Assembly (NCBI GenBank): GCA_035284865.1
Contig: JAYKHL010000242.1
Span: 1 to 19,918 of the forward strand
DNA from: JAYKHL01 sp035284865
GTDB lineage: Bacteria > Cyanobacteriota > Sericytochromatia > S15B-MN24 > JAQBPE01
Reading direction: 5' to 3'
Length of the DNA: 19,918 bases
Position 1 is the first letter of the stretch. Each line of letters begins with the position of its first letter. The notes beneath the pieces were generated by a model. That model was given only the letters and a program-made list of their open reading frames with translations. It was not told where the DNA came from and ran no database searches. This document shows, in pieces, positions 1 to 7,640 of this stretch. The translations under genes and the position numbers were made by a program.

Positions 1-898
1 CGTAGCGGATCACGGGCTGCAGGTGGCGGTCGAGGTTGGTCACGACCAGCGCCCCGGGCTCGCCCGGCGGCCTGGCGAGCCCCGTCGCCGGGTCCACGAC
101 CTCGACCACCACGTGGTCGGCCAGGACATGGTGGAACCCGCCAGCGCGGGCCTCGCAGGCATGCCCCATCAGCCCTGAGTCCACGGCGCCGTAGCCCGCC
201 GAGGCGATCACGGTGCAGCCAAGGGCCTCCGTGAGGTGCTGGCGGTCGTCCGGGTGCAGGTGCTCCCCAGCATAGAAGATCTTGGCGATGCGCACGCCCC
301 GGGCCTGCAGCGCGGGCGCGACCTGGAGCAGCCGCGAGGGGAAGCCCACCAGCACGTCGATGCCGAAGCGGGCGCAGCCGTCCGCCACCGCCTCGGCGTC
401 GGCCGCCGCGGTGTAAGGGAAGCTCAGACAGCTGAGCGTCTCGAGCAGGCGGTTGACGAAGCTGAAGGACGCATAAAGCCCGCCCGCGGCAAAGAGGTTT
501 GCGACGCGATCGCCGGGCCTGAGGCCCGCGGCCCGGTAGGTGCGGGCGAAGAGCGGCATGCAGCCGGCGAACTCGCGATGGCCGTACACGGAAAACTTGG
601 GCGCGCCCGTGCTGCCTCCGCTGCGGAACACGACGGCGTCCGTCAGGGGACCCGTCAGGGCGTCGCTGGAGCGGGGCGGAGAGGCTGCCACCCAAGTCTC
701 CTTCGTCAGCAGGGGCAGGCGGCCCAGGTCGGCCAGCCCGCCGAAGGGCCCGAGGGGGCCCCACAGCTGGCGGTACAGGGGGGCCTGAGCCGCCGCCAGC
801 TGCAACAGCGCGCGCAGCTTGGCGTCCACCAACGCGGCCTGAGCCTCGGACGGCCAGCCCTCGAAGGCGTCGCGGAGAGGGGACTCAGGCGCCTCCAT
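1..898 (-). CDS. Phenylacetate-CoA ligase / LuxE-like AMP-forming ligase (partial, C-terminus off left edge)
   Basis: The reverse strand reads from ATG at 898 without a stop to the window edge (299 residues seen). It is an adenylate-forming enzyme that should activate a carboxylic acid with ATP and pass it to CoA or another thiol. The P-loop SGGSTGAPK sits at residues 93-101, SAGYGAVDSG at 233-242 takes the place of the family's YGxTE region, and the last visible segment (LVVTNLDRHLQPVIRY) matches the stretch before the RYRTGD-like motif. Family members are about 400-450 residues, so about a third is missing. The start lies inside the end of the upstream acyltransferase gene (14-base overlap) with no clear Shine-Dalgarno sequence, so translation is probably coupled. 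The acyl substrate cannot be read from the sequence; phenylacetate itself is unlikely to be assured because no paa genes are nearby. Family confidence is high, substrate unknown. Confidence 0.82.
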   Translation of the reverse strand, partial: MEAPESPLRDAFEGWPSEAQAALVDAKLRALLQLAAAQAPLYRQLWGPLGPFGGLADLGRLPLLTKETWVAASPPRSSDALTGPLTDAVVFRSGGSTGAPKFSVYGHREFAGCMPLFARTYRAAGLRPGDRVANLFAAGGLYASFSFVNRLLETLSCLSFPYTAAADAEAVADGCARFGIDVLVGFPSRLLQVAPALQARGVRIAKIFYAGEHLHPDDRQHLTEALGCTVIASAGYGAVDSGLMGHACEARAGGFHHVLADHVVVEVVDPATGLARPPGEPGALVVTNLDRHLQPVIRY

Positions 899-2096
899 CG
901 TCGTCTACCACGGGCTCCTGCATCTGGACGACCAGGTTGCGGAACTCCGTGTTCATCAGGTACGCGTCGAGGAACTTGCGGTCGCGCGGCGTGAGCTGCA
1001 CGTTCGAGAAGTTGAGGGGCAAGGTCGAGCGCGCGAACACGAGGTGGTCCTCGCGACGTTCCCCGCGCTGCGCCATGCCCGGGAAGTAGGCGCAAGGCAG
1101 AAAATTCGCCGACAAGGCCGCACGCTGGTGGGTCGGCTCGTGGGCGCTGACGAGCACCTCCATGTAGTCGATGCCGACGGTGCGGCCCGTCTCGAAGACC
1201 ATGTCGAGGATGTGCGTCAGGTGCTGCACCTCTGCCCGGTCGACCTGCAACGCCACCAGCACCCCGTGGCCGTCCTTGCCGTCGTGGTTGACGAAGGCCT
1301 TGACCTGCCCGTGCTGCGCGAGGAACAGGTGCGTGGGGGGATGGAAGGGGAAGAAGTCGAGCAGCAGCTCGCCGCGCTCCCGGCATCGCTCCAGCGCCAC
1401 CGGCACCAGCTCCCCGCGCTCGACGCGCAGCCGCAGGCGGTCGGTGATGGGCACGATCTCGGCAGGTTCCAGCCCGTAAGACTGGCGCACGATGTCATAG
1501 AAGCCTGCCACCTCCGGAATCAGGCGCGGCACCACCCGGCGCCCGGAGAAGGCCGCGGGGTGGAACAGCGCCTTCAGGCCGTGCGTCTCGTAGTGGGTCG
1601 TGCGGTGCACGTTGGGGAAGATGCCGAGGCTCATGAAGCCCAGCTTGCGGAGCAAGGAGTCTGGCCCCAGGTTCCGGGTGCGGGTGGTGGCGTAGATGAC
1701 GTCGCACAGCCGGGGCTCCTCGTGCATCAGCCGCGCGATGCCCGCCCTGATGCTCAATTCGGCCAGGCCATCCCGTCGCCAGGCCGGGTCGGTGGCGGCC
1801 GCAAAGACCTTGGCGTGGCGCTCCGCCGCGTCCACCAGGAAGATCACCGAGCTCACGAGCAGCCCCTCGCCCGCATCGATCACGACCCAGAGGCAGCTCG
1901 GGTCACGCAGAGCCTCCTCGCGCTGCGGGCGAAGGTTCACGATGGGGAGGCTGTACGTTCCGTGGTAGACCCGGTGGTACAGCTGCCAGATGGCCTCCGC
2001 GTCGTCAGGGGTGGCCCGCCGGAGGATGGCCGTGCGCCCGTCCCGGCACGCCAGGGGCTCGGCAATCTCGATCCGTGGCGGGGGCTGGCCTGTCAT
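885..2096 (-). CDS. Tandem GNAT-fold acyltransferase
   Basis: This encodes 403 residues. Residues about 20-160 form a GNAT domain: the acyl-CoA-binding loop R-R-D-G-L-A is at 107-112 and the typical LLRKLGF end of motif B at 148-154. The second half (about 185-365) looks like a second, divergent GNAT repeat, ending in MEVLVSAHEP...ANFLPCAYFPG...DHLVFARS, which resembles the terminal GNAT strands but lacks a clear R-x-x-G-x-G/A loop. GNAT proteins move an acyl group from CoA (or a carrier) to an amine. The ATG at 2096 was chosen because an extended -10 box lies just upstream and the frame above it has no family-like sequence. The gene overlaps the following ligase gene by 14 bases, so the ligase may make the acyl donor. 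The substrate is unknown. No transmembrane segment or signal peptide is visible. Confidence 0.72.
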   Translation of the reverse strand: MTGQPPPRIEIAEPLACRDGRTAILRRATPDDAEAIWQLYHRVYHGTYSLPIVNLRPQREEALRDPSCLWVVIDAGEGLLVSSVIFLVDAAERHAKVFAAATDPAWRRDGLAELSIRAGIARLMHEEPRLCDVIYATTRTRNLGPDSLLRKLGFMSLGIFPNVHRTTHYETHGLKALFHPAAFSGRRVVPRLIPEVAGFYDIVRQSYGLEPAEIVPITDRLRLRVERGELVPVALERCRERGELLLDFFPFHPPTHLFLAQHGQVKAFVNHDGKDGHGVLVALQVDRAEVQHLTHILDMVFETGRTVGIDYMEVLVSAHEPTHQRAALSANFLPCAYFPGMAQRGERREDHLVFARSTLPLNFSNVQLTPRDRKFLDAYLMNTEFRNLVVQMQEPVVDDDGGA

Positions 2097-2112
2097 GGGG
2101 CCGATTATAGCA
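2097..2112 (-). promoter_or_regulatory. Extended -10 promoter for a leaderless GNAT-ligase transcript
   Basis: The reverse strand reads TGC-TATAAT, a perfect -10 hexamer (2109 to 2104) preceded by the TGn extension (2112-2110). The last T of the hexamer is only seven bases before the ATG at 2096, so the transcript should begin at about 2097, within one base of the start codon. No -35 match is seen at 17 bases, as is common for extended -10 promoters, and there is no room for a ribosome binding site. Confidence 0.6.
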
Positions 2113-2186
2113 GGCACAGCGGGCCGAGAGGGGAGATGGCAAGGGTACCTTGGCGGGGGCGTCGGGTATGAGGGGGTTGGCCGGTT

Positions 2187-2873
2187 GTGACACGGAGGTC
2201 CCGACGGCACGCCCAGATGAGCCTGAGATCCCTCTCCACTCTCCCTTGCAGCGCCGCTGCCCGCGCCCGGGTCGGGCGTCGGGCGGGTTTTACCTTGCTT
2301 GAACTGATGGTGGTGGTGGGCATCGTCGGCACCCTGGCGGCCGTGGCCTACCCCAACTTCCAGGCCTCTCAGGACCGGGCGCGCAACGCCTCGATGATCG
2401 CCAACGTGAAGGTGGTGCAGACGGCGTTGTTGCAGTACTCCGCCGATCACAACGGCGGCCTGCCGCGGAGCCCTGACACGACCGACACCGGGGACGGCCC
2501 CCCGGACTACTCGCCTGCCGGCAGCGGCCTGGGGTCCTACTTGCAGGGCGGCGTGTACCCTGCCTCGCCGTGGAGCGGACTCTCGCCGACGGCCCTCTTG
2601 TCGCCCGGGGGAACGCCTCTCAACTCCGCGCTCGATCTGGCAAACGAGGATGGCTGGGTGAAGCGCGCGGGGACCATCATCGGCGCAGGGTCGCTGTCGG
2701 GCGACGGCACCCGCCGACAGCCGCCGACGGCCCGGACGCACTACGGCGCGTTGCTTTACAGCCGGGCGGGGGATCGCCAGCTGGGGCTCGTCTACGGCGT
2801 CGGCAAGAAGCGCGGCGAGGCCGTGGTGGCCGGCGGGGCCACCTCTGAAGGGGCCTCGGCCGGCGCGCCGTGA
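2187..2873 (+). CDS. Type IV pilin / pseudopilin-like protein
   Basis: This encodes 228 residues from GTG at 2187, or 218 from ATG at 2217. The prepilin cleavage/methylation signal is textbook: a basic leader (R-R-A-G), then FTLLELMVVVGIVGTLAAVAYPNF, with Phe at +1 and the conserved Glu at +5. A hydrophobic helix follows, then AxxDRARNASMIANVKVVQTALLQYSADHNGGLP, the usual alpha1-C helix of major pilins and GspG-like pseudopilins. The remainder is a Gly/Pro/Ser-rich globular part. A prepilin peptidase should cut after Gly, and assembly would be in the inner membrane and periplasm. GTG has a GAGGGG stretch ten bases upstream; ATG at 2217 has only a GGAGG 18 bases away, so GTG is preferred with reservation. 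The leader (34 or 24 residues) is longer than usual. No other pilus genes are in the window. It is divergent from the GNAT gene. Confidence 0.8.
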   Translation: MTRRSRRHAQMSLRSLSTLPCSAAARARVGRRAGFTLLELMVVVGIVGTLAAVAYPNFQASQDRARNASMIANVKVVQTALLQYSADHNGGLPRSPDTTDTGDGPPDYSPAGSGLGSYLQGGVYPASPWSGLSPTALLSPGGTPLNSALDLANEDGWVKRAGTIIGAGSLSGDGTRRQPPTARTHYGALLYSRAGDRQLGLVYGVGKKRGEAVVAGGATSEGASAGAP

Positions 2874-2961
2874 GGCCTGCTGGCTGCCGGAAGCGCCAGG
2901 GGCCGACTCCCTGATGGCGGGGCGTCGTCAGCGTGTCAGGACAGGCACCAACGGCCGGTTG

Positions 2962-2970
2962 TGGTATCCT
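2962..2970 (+). promoter_or_regulatory. Candidate extended -10 promoter of the PDH operon
   Basis: TGG-TATCCT fits an extended -10 element and would start RNA near 2977, giving a leader of about 41 bases before the ATG at 3018. No good -35 hexamer is visible. The pilin stop is about 90 bases upstream, so a separate promoter is expected here. Confidence 0.4.
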
Positions 2971-3017
2971 GTGCGACGCGTGCCCTGGTGCAGGCAGGGA
3001 CGCAGGGAGGACCTCGG

Positions 3018-3989
3018 ATGGATCGTTCACTTCGCCGTCAGTTCTACCGCCAGATGCTCCAGATCCGGCTCTTCGAGGAGAAGTGTGCGGAGCTCTATGC
3101 CGGGGCGCAGATCGGTGGCTTCCTTCACCTCTACATCGGGGAGGAGGCCATCGCCGTGGGCGCCATTGCGGCACTCGAGGATCGGGACGACATCGTCACG
3201 CACTACCGCGACCACGGCCACGCCCTGGCGCGGGGGCTGGACCCGAACGGCCTGATGGCCGAGCTGTGTGGGCGCGCCACCGGCGTGTGTCGCGGCCGAG
3301 GCGGGTCGATGCACCTGGCCGATGCCACCAAGCGGTTCTGGGGGGGGTACGCCATCGTCGGAGGCCACCTGCCGCCGGCCGTGGGCCTGGCGCATGCCCA
3401 CCAGTACCTGGGCAAGGGTGGGGTCTCCGTCTGCTTCTTCGGTGACGCGGCGACGGACATCGGCGAGTTCCACGAGGCCATGAACTTCGCGCAGCTCTGG
3501 CGCCTGCCCATCGTCTTCGTGTGCGAGAACAACCTCTACGGCATGGGGGTGCCGCTGGCGATGAACTCGGCCGTGCCGCAGATTGTCGACAAGGCGCGCG
3601 CGTACGCCATGCCGAGCGATCGCATCGACGGGATGGACGTCGAGGCCGTCTACGAGGCCATGAGCGCTGCCGTGGCTCACGCGCGCGCCGGCAACGGTCC
3701 GTTCTTCCTGGAGGCGATGACCTACCGCTTCCGCGGCCACTCGATGGCAGACCCCGAGCTGTACCGCGACAAGGCCGAGGTTGAGGAGTGGAAGAAGAAG
3801 GACCCTGTGGCAACCTACCGCGCCCGGCTGTTGCGCGCCAAGGTGCTGACCCAGGCCTCGGCCGAGGCGCTGGATGCCGAGGTGGCCGCGGAGGTGGAGG
3901 CCGCCGCGCGCTTCGCCCTTGACAGCCCGCTGCCAGACCCGGACACGCTGTTCGACGACGTGACCACGCCCGCTGCGGGCGTCCACTGA
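3018..3989 (+). CDS. pdhA: Pyruvate / 2-oxoacid dehydrogenase E1 component, alpha subunit
   Basis: This encodes 323 residues. The E1 alpha subunit binds thiamine diphosphate and, with E1 beta, decarboxylates pyruvate (or a related 2-oxoacid) and reductively acetylates the E2 lipoyl arm. Visible landmarks are the YIGEEAIAVG segment (39-48), the active-site His in THYRDHGHALARG (61-73), the RGRGGSMHL loop (92-100), the thiamine-diphosphate motif starting FFGDAATDIGEF (140-151) and ending CENNLYGMG (169-177), and the loop YRFRGHSMADPELYRDK (236-252) with the conserved RGHS. The ATG at 3018 is preceded by AGGGAGG at seven bases; an in-frame GTG at 2961 overlaps the candidate -10 and is not favoured. 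The canonical GDG of the cofactor motif is GDA here (residues 142-144). E1 beta starts 13 bases downstream. Branched-chain or acetoin substrates cannot be excluded, but motif context and operon favour pyruvate. Confidence 0.9.
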   Translation: MDRSLRRQFYRQMLQIRLFEEKCAELYAGAQIGGFLHLYIGEEAIAVGAIAALEDRDDIVTHYRDHGHALARGLDPNGLMAELCGRATGVCRGRGGSMHLADATKRFWGGYAIVGGHLPPAVGLAHAHQYLGKGGVSVCFFGDAATDIGEFHEAMNFAQLWRLPIVFVCENNLYGMGVPLAMNSAVPQIVDKARAYAMPSDRIDGMDVEAVYEAMSAAVAHARAGNGPFFLEAMTYRFRGHSMADPELYRDKAEVEEWKKKDPVATYRARLLRAKVLTQASAEALDAEVAAEVEAAARFALDSPLPDPDTLFDDVTTPAAGVH

Positions 3990-4002
3990 GAGGGGCCGGA
4001 CC

Positions 4003-4971
4003 ATGCCTGTGATGACTTACCGCGACGCGCTCCGCCAGGCGATCGCCGAGGAGATGCGCCAGGACCCCGCCGTGTGGATCCTGGGCCAGAACATCGCCGC
4101 CTATGGCGGCACCTACGCCGTGACCAAGGGCCTGTTCGAGGAGTTCGGGCCTGACCGCGTGCGGGACACCCCCATTGCCGAGGCTGGCATCATCGGCATG
4201 GCGATCGGCTCGGCGATGGGCGGCACCCGCCCCATCGCCGAGATCATGAGCGTGAACTTCACGCTCGTGGCCATCGACCAGATTGTCAACCACGCCGCGA
4301 AGATGCGGTACATGTTCGGCGGGCAGTGGTCCGTGCCGATGGTCATCCGCACCGCGGCCGGTTACGGCATGCTGTCGGCCACCCACTCGCAGACCTTCGA
4401 GAACTGGTACGCCTACATCCCAGGCCTCAAGGTGGTCATGCCAGCGACGCCTTATGACGCGAAGGGGATGCTCAAAGCCGCCATCCGGGACCCGGACCCG
4501 GTGATGTTCATCGAGCACTCCAACCTGTACGGCCAGAAGGGCGAGGTGCCTGATGGTGAGTACGTGTTGCCGCTCGACAAGGCCGACATCAAGCGCGCAG
4601 GGGAACACCTCACGCTGGTTTGCTGGTCGAGCATGCTCAAGCCGTGCCTGGCGGCCGCGGAGAAGTTGGCCGCGGAAGGGGTCTCCGTCGAGGTCATCGA
4701 CATGCGGGCGATGCGGCCGCTCGACACCGACACGGTGCTGGCCTCCGTCCGCAAGACCAGCCGCTGCGTCGTCGTCGAGGAGGGCTGGCGGACGCTGGGT
4801 ATCGGGGCCGAGATCGCCGCCCGCGTCTCCGAAGATGCCTTTGACTGGCTCGATGCGCCGGTGGGGCGGGTTGGGGGCCGGGAGGTCCCGATGCCCTACG
4901 CGAAGAACCTGGAGAAGCTGTGCATCCCCGGGGAGGCCGAGATCCTGGCCGCCTGCCGGGCCACGCTCTGA
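4003..4971 (+). CDS. pdhB: Pyruvate / 2-oxoacid dehydrogenase E1 component, beta subunit
   Basis: This encodes 322 residues, the usual length for E1 beta. It pairs with the preceding alpha subunit to form the thiamine-diphosphate active site. Matches to the family include YGGTYAVTKGLFEEFG (34-49), RVRDTPIAEAG (52-62) with Glu60 in the position that contacts the cofactor aminopyrimidine, PIAEIM (77-82), IDQIVNHAAKMRYMFGGQ (91-108), ATHSQTFENWY (126-136) with the conserved active-site His128, PGLKVVMPATPYDAKGMLKAAIRDPDPV, and the end PVGRVGGREVPMPYAKNLE. The segment normally reading G-E-[DE]-V is G-Q-N-I here (28-31), an unusual loss of two acidic residues close to the cofactor site. The start ATG is 13 bases after the alpha stop; a GGGGCCGGA stretch may serve as a weak ribosome site. 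Confidence 0.92.
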   Translation: MPVMTYRDALRQAIAEEMRQDPAVWILGQNIAAYGGTYAVTKGLFEEFGPDRVRDTPIAEAGIIGMAIGSAMGGTRPIAEIMSVNFTLVAIDQIVNHAAKMRYMFGGQWSVPMVIRTAAGYGMLSATHSQTFENWYAYIPGLKVVMPATPYDAKGMLKAAIRDPDPVMFIEHSNLYGQKGEVPDGEYVLPLDKADIKRAGEHLTLVCWSSMLKPCLAAAEKLAAEGVSVEVIDMRAMRPLDTDTVLASVRKTSRCVVVEEGWRTLGIGAEIAARVSEDAFDWLDAPVGRVGGREVPMPYAKNLEKLCIPGEAEILAACRATL

Positions 4972-4997
4972 CCCGTCCGCACGCACCTGGAGGACCC

Positions 4998-6257
4998 ATG
5001 GCCAGCAACATCCTGATGCCCAAGATGGGCTACGACATGGAAGAGGGCAAGCTCCTGCGGTGGCTGAAGCAGGAGGGCGAGGCCGTCACGAAGGGCGAGC
5101 CCGTCGCCGAGATCGAGACGGATAAGGTCGCCATCGAGATTGAGGCCTTCGCCAGTGGGGTGCTCGCACGCATCCTCGTGGGGCCCGGACAGTCCGCGGC
5201 CGTTGGCGCCCCGATCGGCATCATCGCCGAGCCCGGCGAGCAGGTGGAGGCTCCGGCGGCCCCGGCCGCGGCGCCTGCGGCCCCGGCCCCTGCGCCCGCC
5301 CCAGCTCCGGCCCCGGCCCCAGCGCCCGCCCCCGCGCCAGCCGCTGCCGCGGCAGCCTCGCAGGGTCGCATCTTCGCCTCGCCACTGGCCAGGAAGGTCG
5401 CGGCCGAGCGAGGCGTGGACCTCTCGGGCATTGCAGGCACGGGCCCGCGGGGCCGGATCGTGCGCCGGGACGTGGAGGCTGCCGCGGCCTCGCCTTCCGC
5501 CCCCGTGGCTGCCTCCTCCACTGCTGCCGCGCCCACCGCTCCCGCACTGGCGCCCGCGGCGCCCCCCGCGGGGCCTGGCCGCATCGAACCGCTGTCGGGC
5601 ATGCGCCGCGCCATCGCGCGTCGGATGGCCGAGGCGATGGCGCCCATCCCGCACTTCTACGTCACGATGGCCGTGTCGATGGACGCCGCGATGGCGCTGC
5701 GCCAGCAGATCAACGGCGGCCTCGAGAAGGAGGTCCGCATCTCCGTCAACGACATGATCGTGAAGGCCTGCGCCCTGGCCCTGCGCAAGCACCCCAGCCT
5801 GAATGCCCGGTGGACCGAGGCGGGCATCGAGCACCCGGCCGACGTCGCGATCAGCGTTGCCGTCGCGCTGCCCGACGGGCTCATCGCCCCGGACATCCAT
5901 GCCGCCGACACGAAGTCGGTGGGCGCGATCGCCCGGGAGATCCGCGACAAGGCGGGGCGGGCCAAGGCGGGTGGGCTCGGGCCGGACGAGTACGGCCGTG
6001 GGACGTTCACCGTCAGCAACCTCGGGATGTACGGCGTGGAGGCCTTCACGGCCATCGTGACCCCGCCCCAGAGCGCGGCCGTGGCTGTCGGGGCCGTGCA
6101 GGTTGAGCCCGTCGTCCGGGATGGCCAGCTGGCCGTCGGCCAGGTCCTGCGCTTCACCGTCTCGGCCGACCACCGCATCACCGACGGCGCGGGCTCCGCG
6201 CAGTTCGCGGCGGAGGTCAAGCGCCTGCTGGAGCATCCGTTCCAGCTCTTGCTCTAG
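4998..6257 (+). CDS. pdhC: Dihydrolipoamide acetyltransferase (E2) of the 2-oxoacid dehydrogenase complex
   Basis: This encodes 419 residues. It starts with one lipoyl domain (about 1-80) whose lipoylated lysine is K43 in ETDKVAIEI. An Ala-Pro linker (about 84-118) follows, then a peripheral-subunit-binding domain (about 123-162: ASPLARKVAAERGVDLSGIAGTGPRGRIVRRDV), a second Ala/Pro-rich linker, and the catalytic core from about 195. The core ends with SADHRITDGAGSAQF, the DHRxxDG acyltransferase motif that carries the catalytic His. The family's usual C-terminus ending in Leu-Leu-Leu is present. It accepts the acetyl group from E1 and makes acetyl-CoA. GGAGG at seven bases precedes the ATG at 4998, 26 bases after the E1 beta stop. 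One lipoyl domain fits Gram-positive, alphaproteobacterial and mitochondrial-type E2 rather than the three-domain enterobacterial type. Confidence 0.93.
   Translation: MASNILMPKMGYDMEEGKLLRWLKQEGEAVTKGEPVAEIETDKVAIEIEAFASGVLARILVGPGQSAAVGAPIGIIAEPGEQVEAPAAPAAAPAAPAPAPAPAPAPAPAPAPAPAAAAAASQGRIFASPLARKVAAERGVDLSGIAGTGPRGRIVRRDVEAAAASPSAPVAASSTAAAPTAPALAPAAPPAGPGRIEPLSGMRRAIARRMAEAMAPIPHFYVTMAVSMDAAMALRQQINGGLEKEVRISVNDMIVKACALALRKHPSLNARWTEAGIEHPADVAISVAVALPDGLIAPDIHAADTKSVGAIAREIRDKAGRAKAGGLGPDEYGRGTFTVSNLGMYGVEAFTAIVTPPQSAAVAVGAVQVEPVVRDGQLAVGQVLRFTVSADHRITDGAGSAQFAAEVKRLLEHPFQLLL
5245..5360 (+). repeat. Alanine-proline linker repeat inside E2
   Basis: A low-complexity run of GCC/GCG/GCT and CCC/CCG/CCA codons encodes alternating Ala-Pro, about ten pairs, then six Ala. 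Such linkers give the swinging lipoyl domain its reach. Mixed codon use argues against a recent simple-repeat expansion. Confidence 0.85.
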
Positions 6258-6266
6258 GGAGGCACC

Positions 6267-7640
6267 ATGGCGAGCGTGATCATCCTTGGCGGCGGGCCTG
6301 GTGGCTACGTCGCCGCCATCCGGGCGGCCCAGCTCGGGCAGGCCGTGACCCTCGTCGAGCGCGAGTGGCTCGGGGGCGTCTGCCTGAACTGGGGCTGCAT
6401 CCCCACCAAGGCGTTGCTGCGGAACGCGGAGGTGCTGAACCTCTTCAAGCACGCCAAGGAGTGGGGCGTGAAGTTCGACAAGCTCTCGGCCGACTACGGG
6501 GTGGCCTTCGACCGCTCGCGCGAGGTCGCGGACCGGCTCGTCAAGGGCATCACCTACCTGATGAAGAAGAACCGCATCCAGGTGGTGCAGGGGACGGGGC
6601 GGCTGCTCGGCCCCGGTCGGGTGCAGGTGGGCGAGCAGGTGCTCACGGCCGATCACGTCGTCCTGGCCGTGGGCGCCCGGCCGCGGCTGCTGCCGGGCCT
6701 GGAGGCCGACGGCGAGCGCATCGTCACGAGCCGCTCGGCGCTGCTGGACAACCGCACCGCGCCCAAATCCATCGTCATCCTCGGCGGCGGCGCCATCGGC
6801 TGCGAGTTCGCCTATGTCTACGGCAGCTACGGGGCGCACGTGACGCTCGTCGAGATGCGCGACCACCTGCTGCCCAACGAGGATCCGGAGTGCAGCGAGG
6901 TGCTCGAGAAGGCCTACCGGGGGTACGGCTACACGCTCCACCTCGGCAGCAAGTTTGAGGGGCACGAGCTCACGCGGAAGGGCGTCCGCGTGAAGGTGGC
7001 GACGCCGGCCGGCCCGGAGGTCATCGAGGCCGAGCGCATGCTCGTCTCGCTGGGCGTCATGCCGAACACCGAGGACCTGGGCCTCGAGGCTTGCGGCGTG
7101 GCGACGGAGCGCGGCTTCATCACCGTCGACGATCAGATGCGCACCAACGTCCCGGGCATCTGGGCCATCGGGGACTGCAACGGCCGTTCTGGCCTCGCGC
7201 ACGTCGCCTCGGCGCAGGGGGTGGTCGCCGCCGAGGCGATCGCCGGGCACCACCCGCACCCGCTGCGCTACGAGGACATGCCCCGCTGCACGTACTGCCA
7301 CCCGCAGGTCGCCAGCCTGGGCCTGACGGAGGTGCAGGCGCGGGACCGCGGGCATGACGTTCGGGTCGGACGGTTCCCCCTGGCCGCGAACGGCAAGGCC
7401 CTCGCCCTCGGGGATGCCGTGGGCCAGGTGAAGGCCATTGTGGACGGCACACACGGGGAGCTGCTTGGTGTGCACCTGGTGGGCCCCGACGTCACGGAGC
7501 TGCTGCCAGAGTTCGGCCTGGCGCGGGCCGCCGAGATCACCGCCGACGAGCTGGAACAAGCCGTCCACGCTCACCCCACGCTGTCCGAGGCCCTCCACGA
7601 GGCCGTGCTGGCGGCGATGGGACGCGCCATCCACATCTGA
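6267..7640 (+). CDS. lpdA: Dihydrolipoamide dehydrogenase (E3)
   Basis: This encodes 457 residues, within the family's usual range of about 460-475. E3 reoxidises the E2 dihydrolipoamide and reduces NAD+. The N-terminal FAD fold begins IILGGGPGGYVAAIRAAQLG (5-24). The redox-active disulfide is GGVCLNWGCIPTK with Cys39 and Cys44. The second dinucleotide fold is IVILGGGAIGCEFA (about 168-181), the FAD-binding GDCNG segment reads IWAIGDCNGRSGLAHVASAQG, and the catalytic HPT...E motif is HAHPTLSEALHEA near the C-terminus. GGGAGG precedes the ATG at 6267, only nine bases after the E2 stop, so it is the last gene of the PDH operon. It has no N-terminal lipoyl domain. The enzyme may also serve a 2-oxoglutarate or glycine-cleavage complex elsewhere in the genome. 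Confidence 0.95.
   Translation: MASVIILGGGPGGYVAAIRAAQLGQAVTLVEREWLGGVCLNWGCIPTKALLRNAEVLNLFKHAKEWGVKFDKLSADYGVAFDRSREVADRLVKGITYLMKKNRIQVVQGTGRLLGPGRVQVGEQVLTADHVVLAVGARPRLLPGLEADGERIVTSRSALLDNRTAPKSIVILGGGAIGCEFAYVYGSYGAHVTLVEMRDHLLPNEDPECSEVLEKAYRGYGYTLHLGSKFEGHELTRKGVRVKVATPAGPEVIEAERMLVSLGVMPNTEDLGLEACGVATERGFITVDDQMRTNVPGIWAIGDCNGRSGLAHVASAQGVVAAEAIAGHHPHPLRYEDMPRCTYCHPQVASLGLTEVQARDRGHDVRVGRFPLAANGKALALGDAVGQVKAIVDGTHGELLGVHLVGPDVTELLPEFGLARAAEITADELEQAVHAHPTLSEALHEAVLAAMGRAIHI

Noticed and set aside
2097..2741. Upstream N-terminal extension of the GNAT gene
   Set aside because: The frame stays open far upstream, but the added sequence is antisense to the pilin gene and covers the promoter; it shows no family resemblance.
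2961..3017. Earlier GTG start for E1 alpha
   Set aside because: It adds 19 residues over the predicted promoter and lacks a ribosome site, while ATG 3018 has AGGGAGG seven bases upstream.
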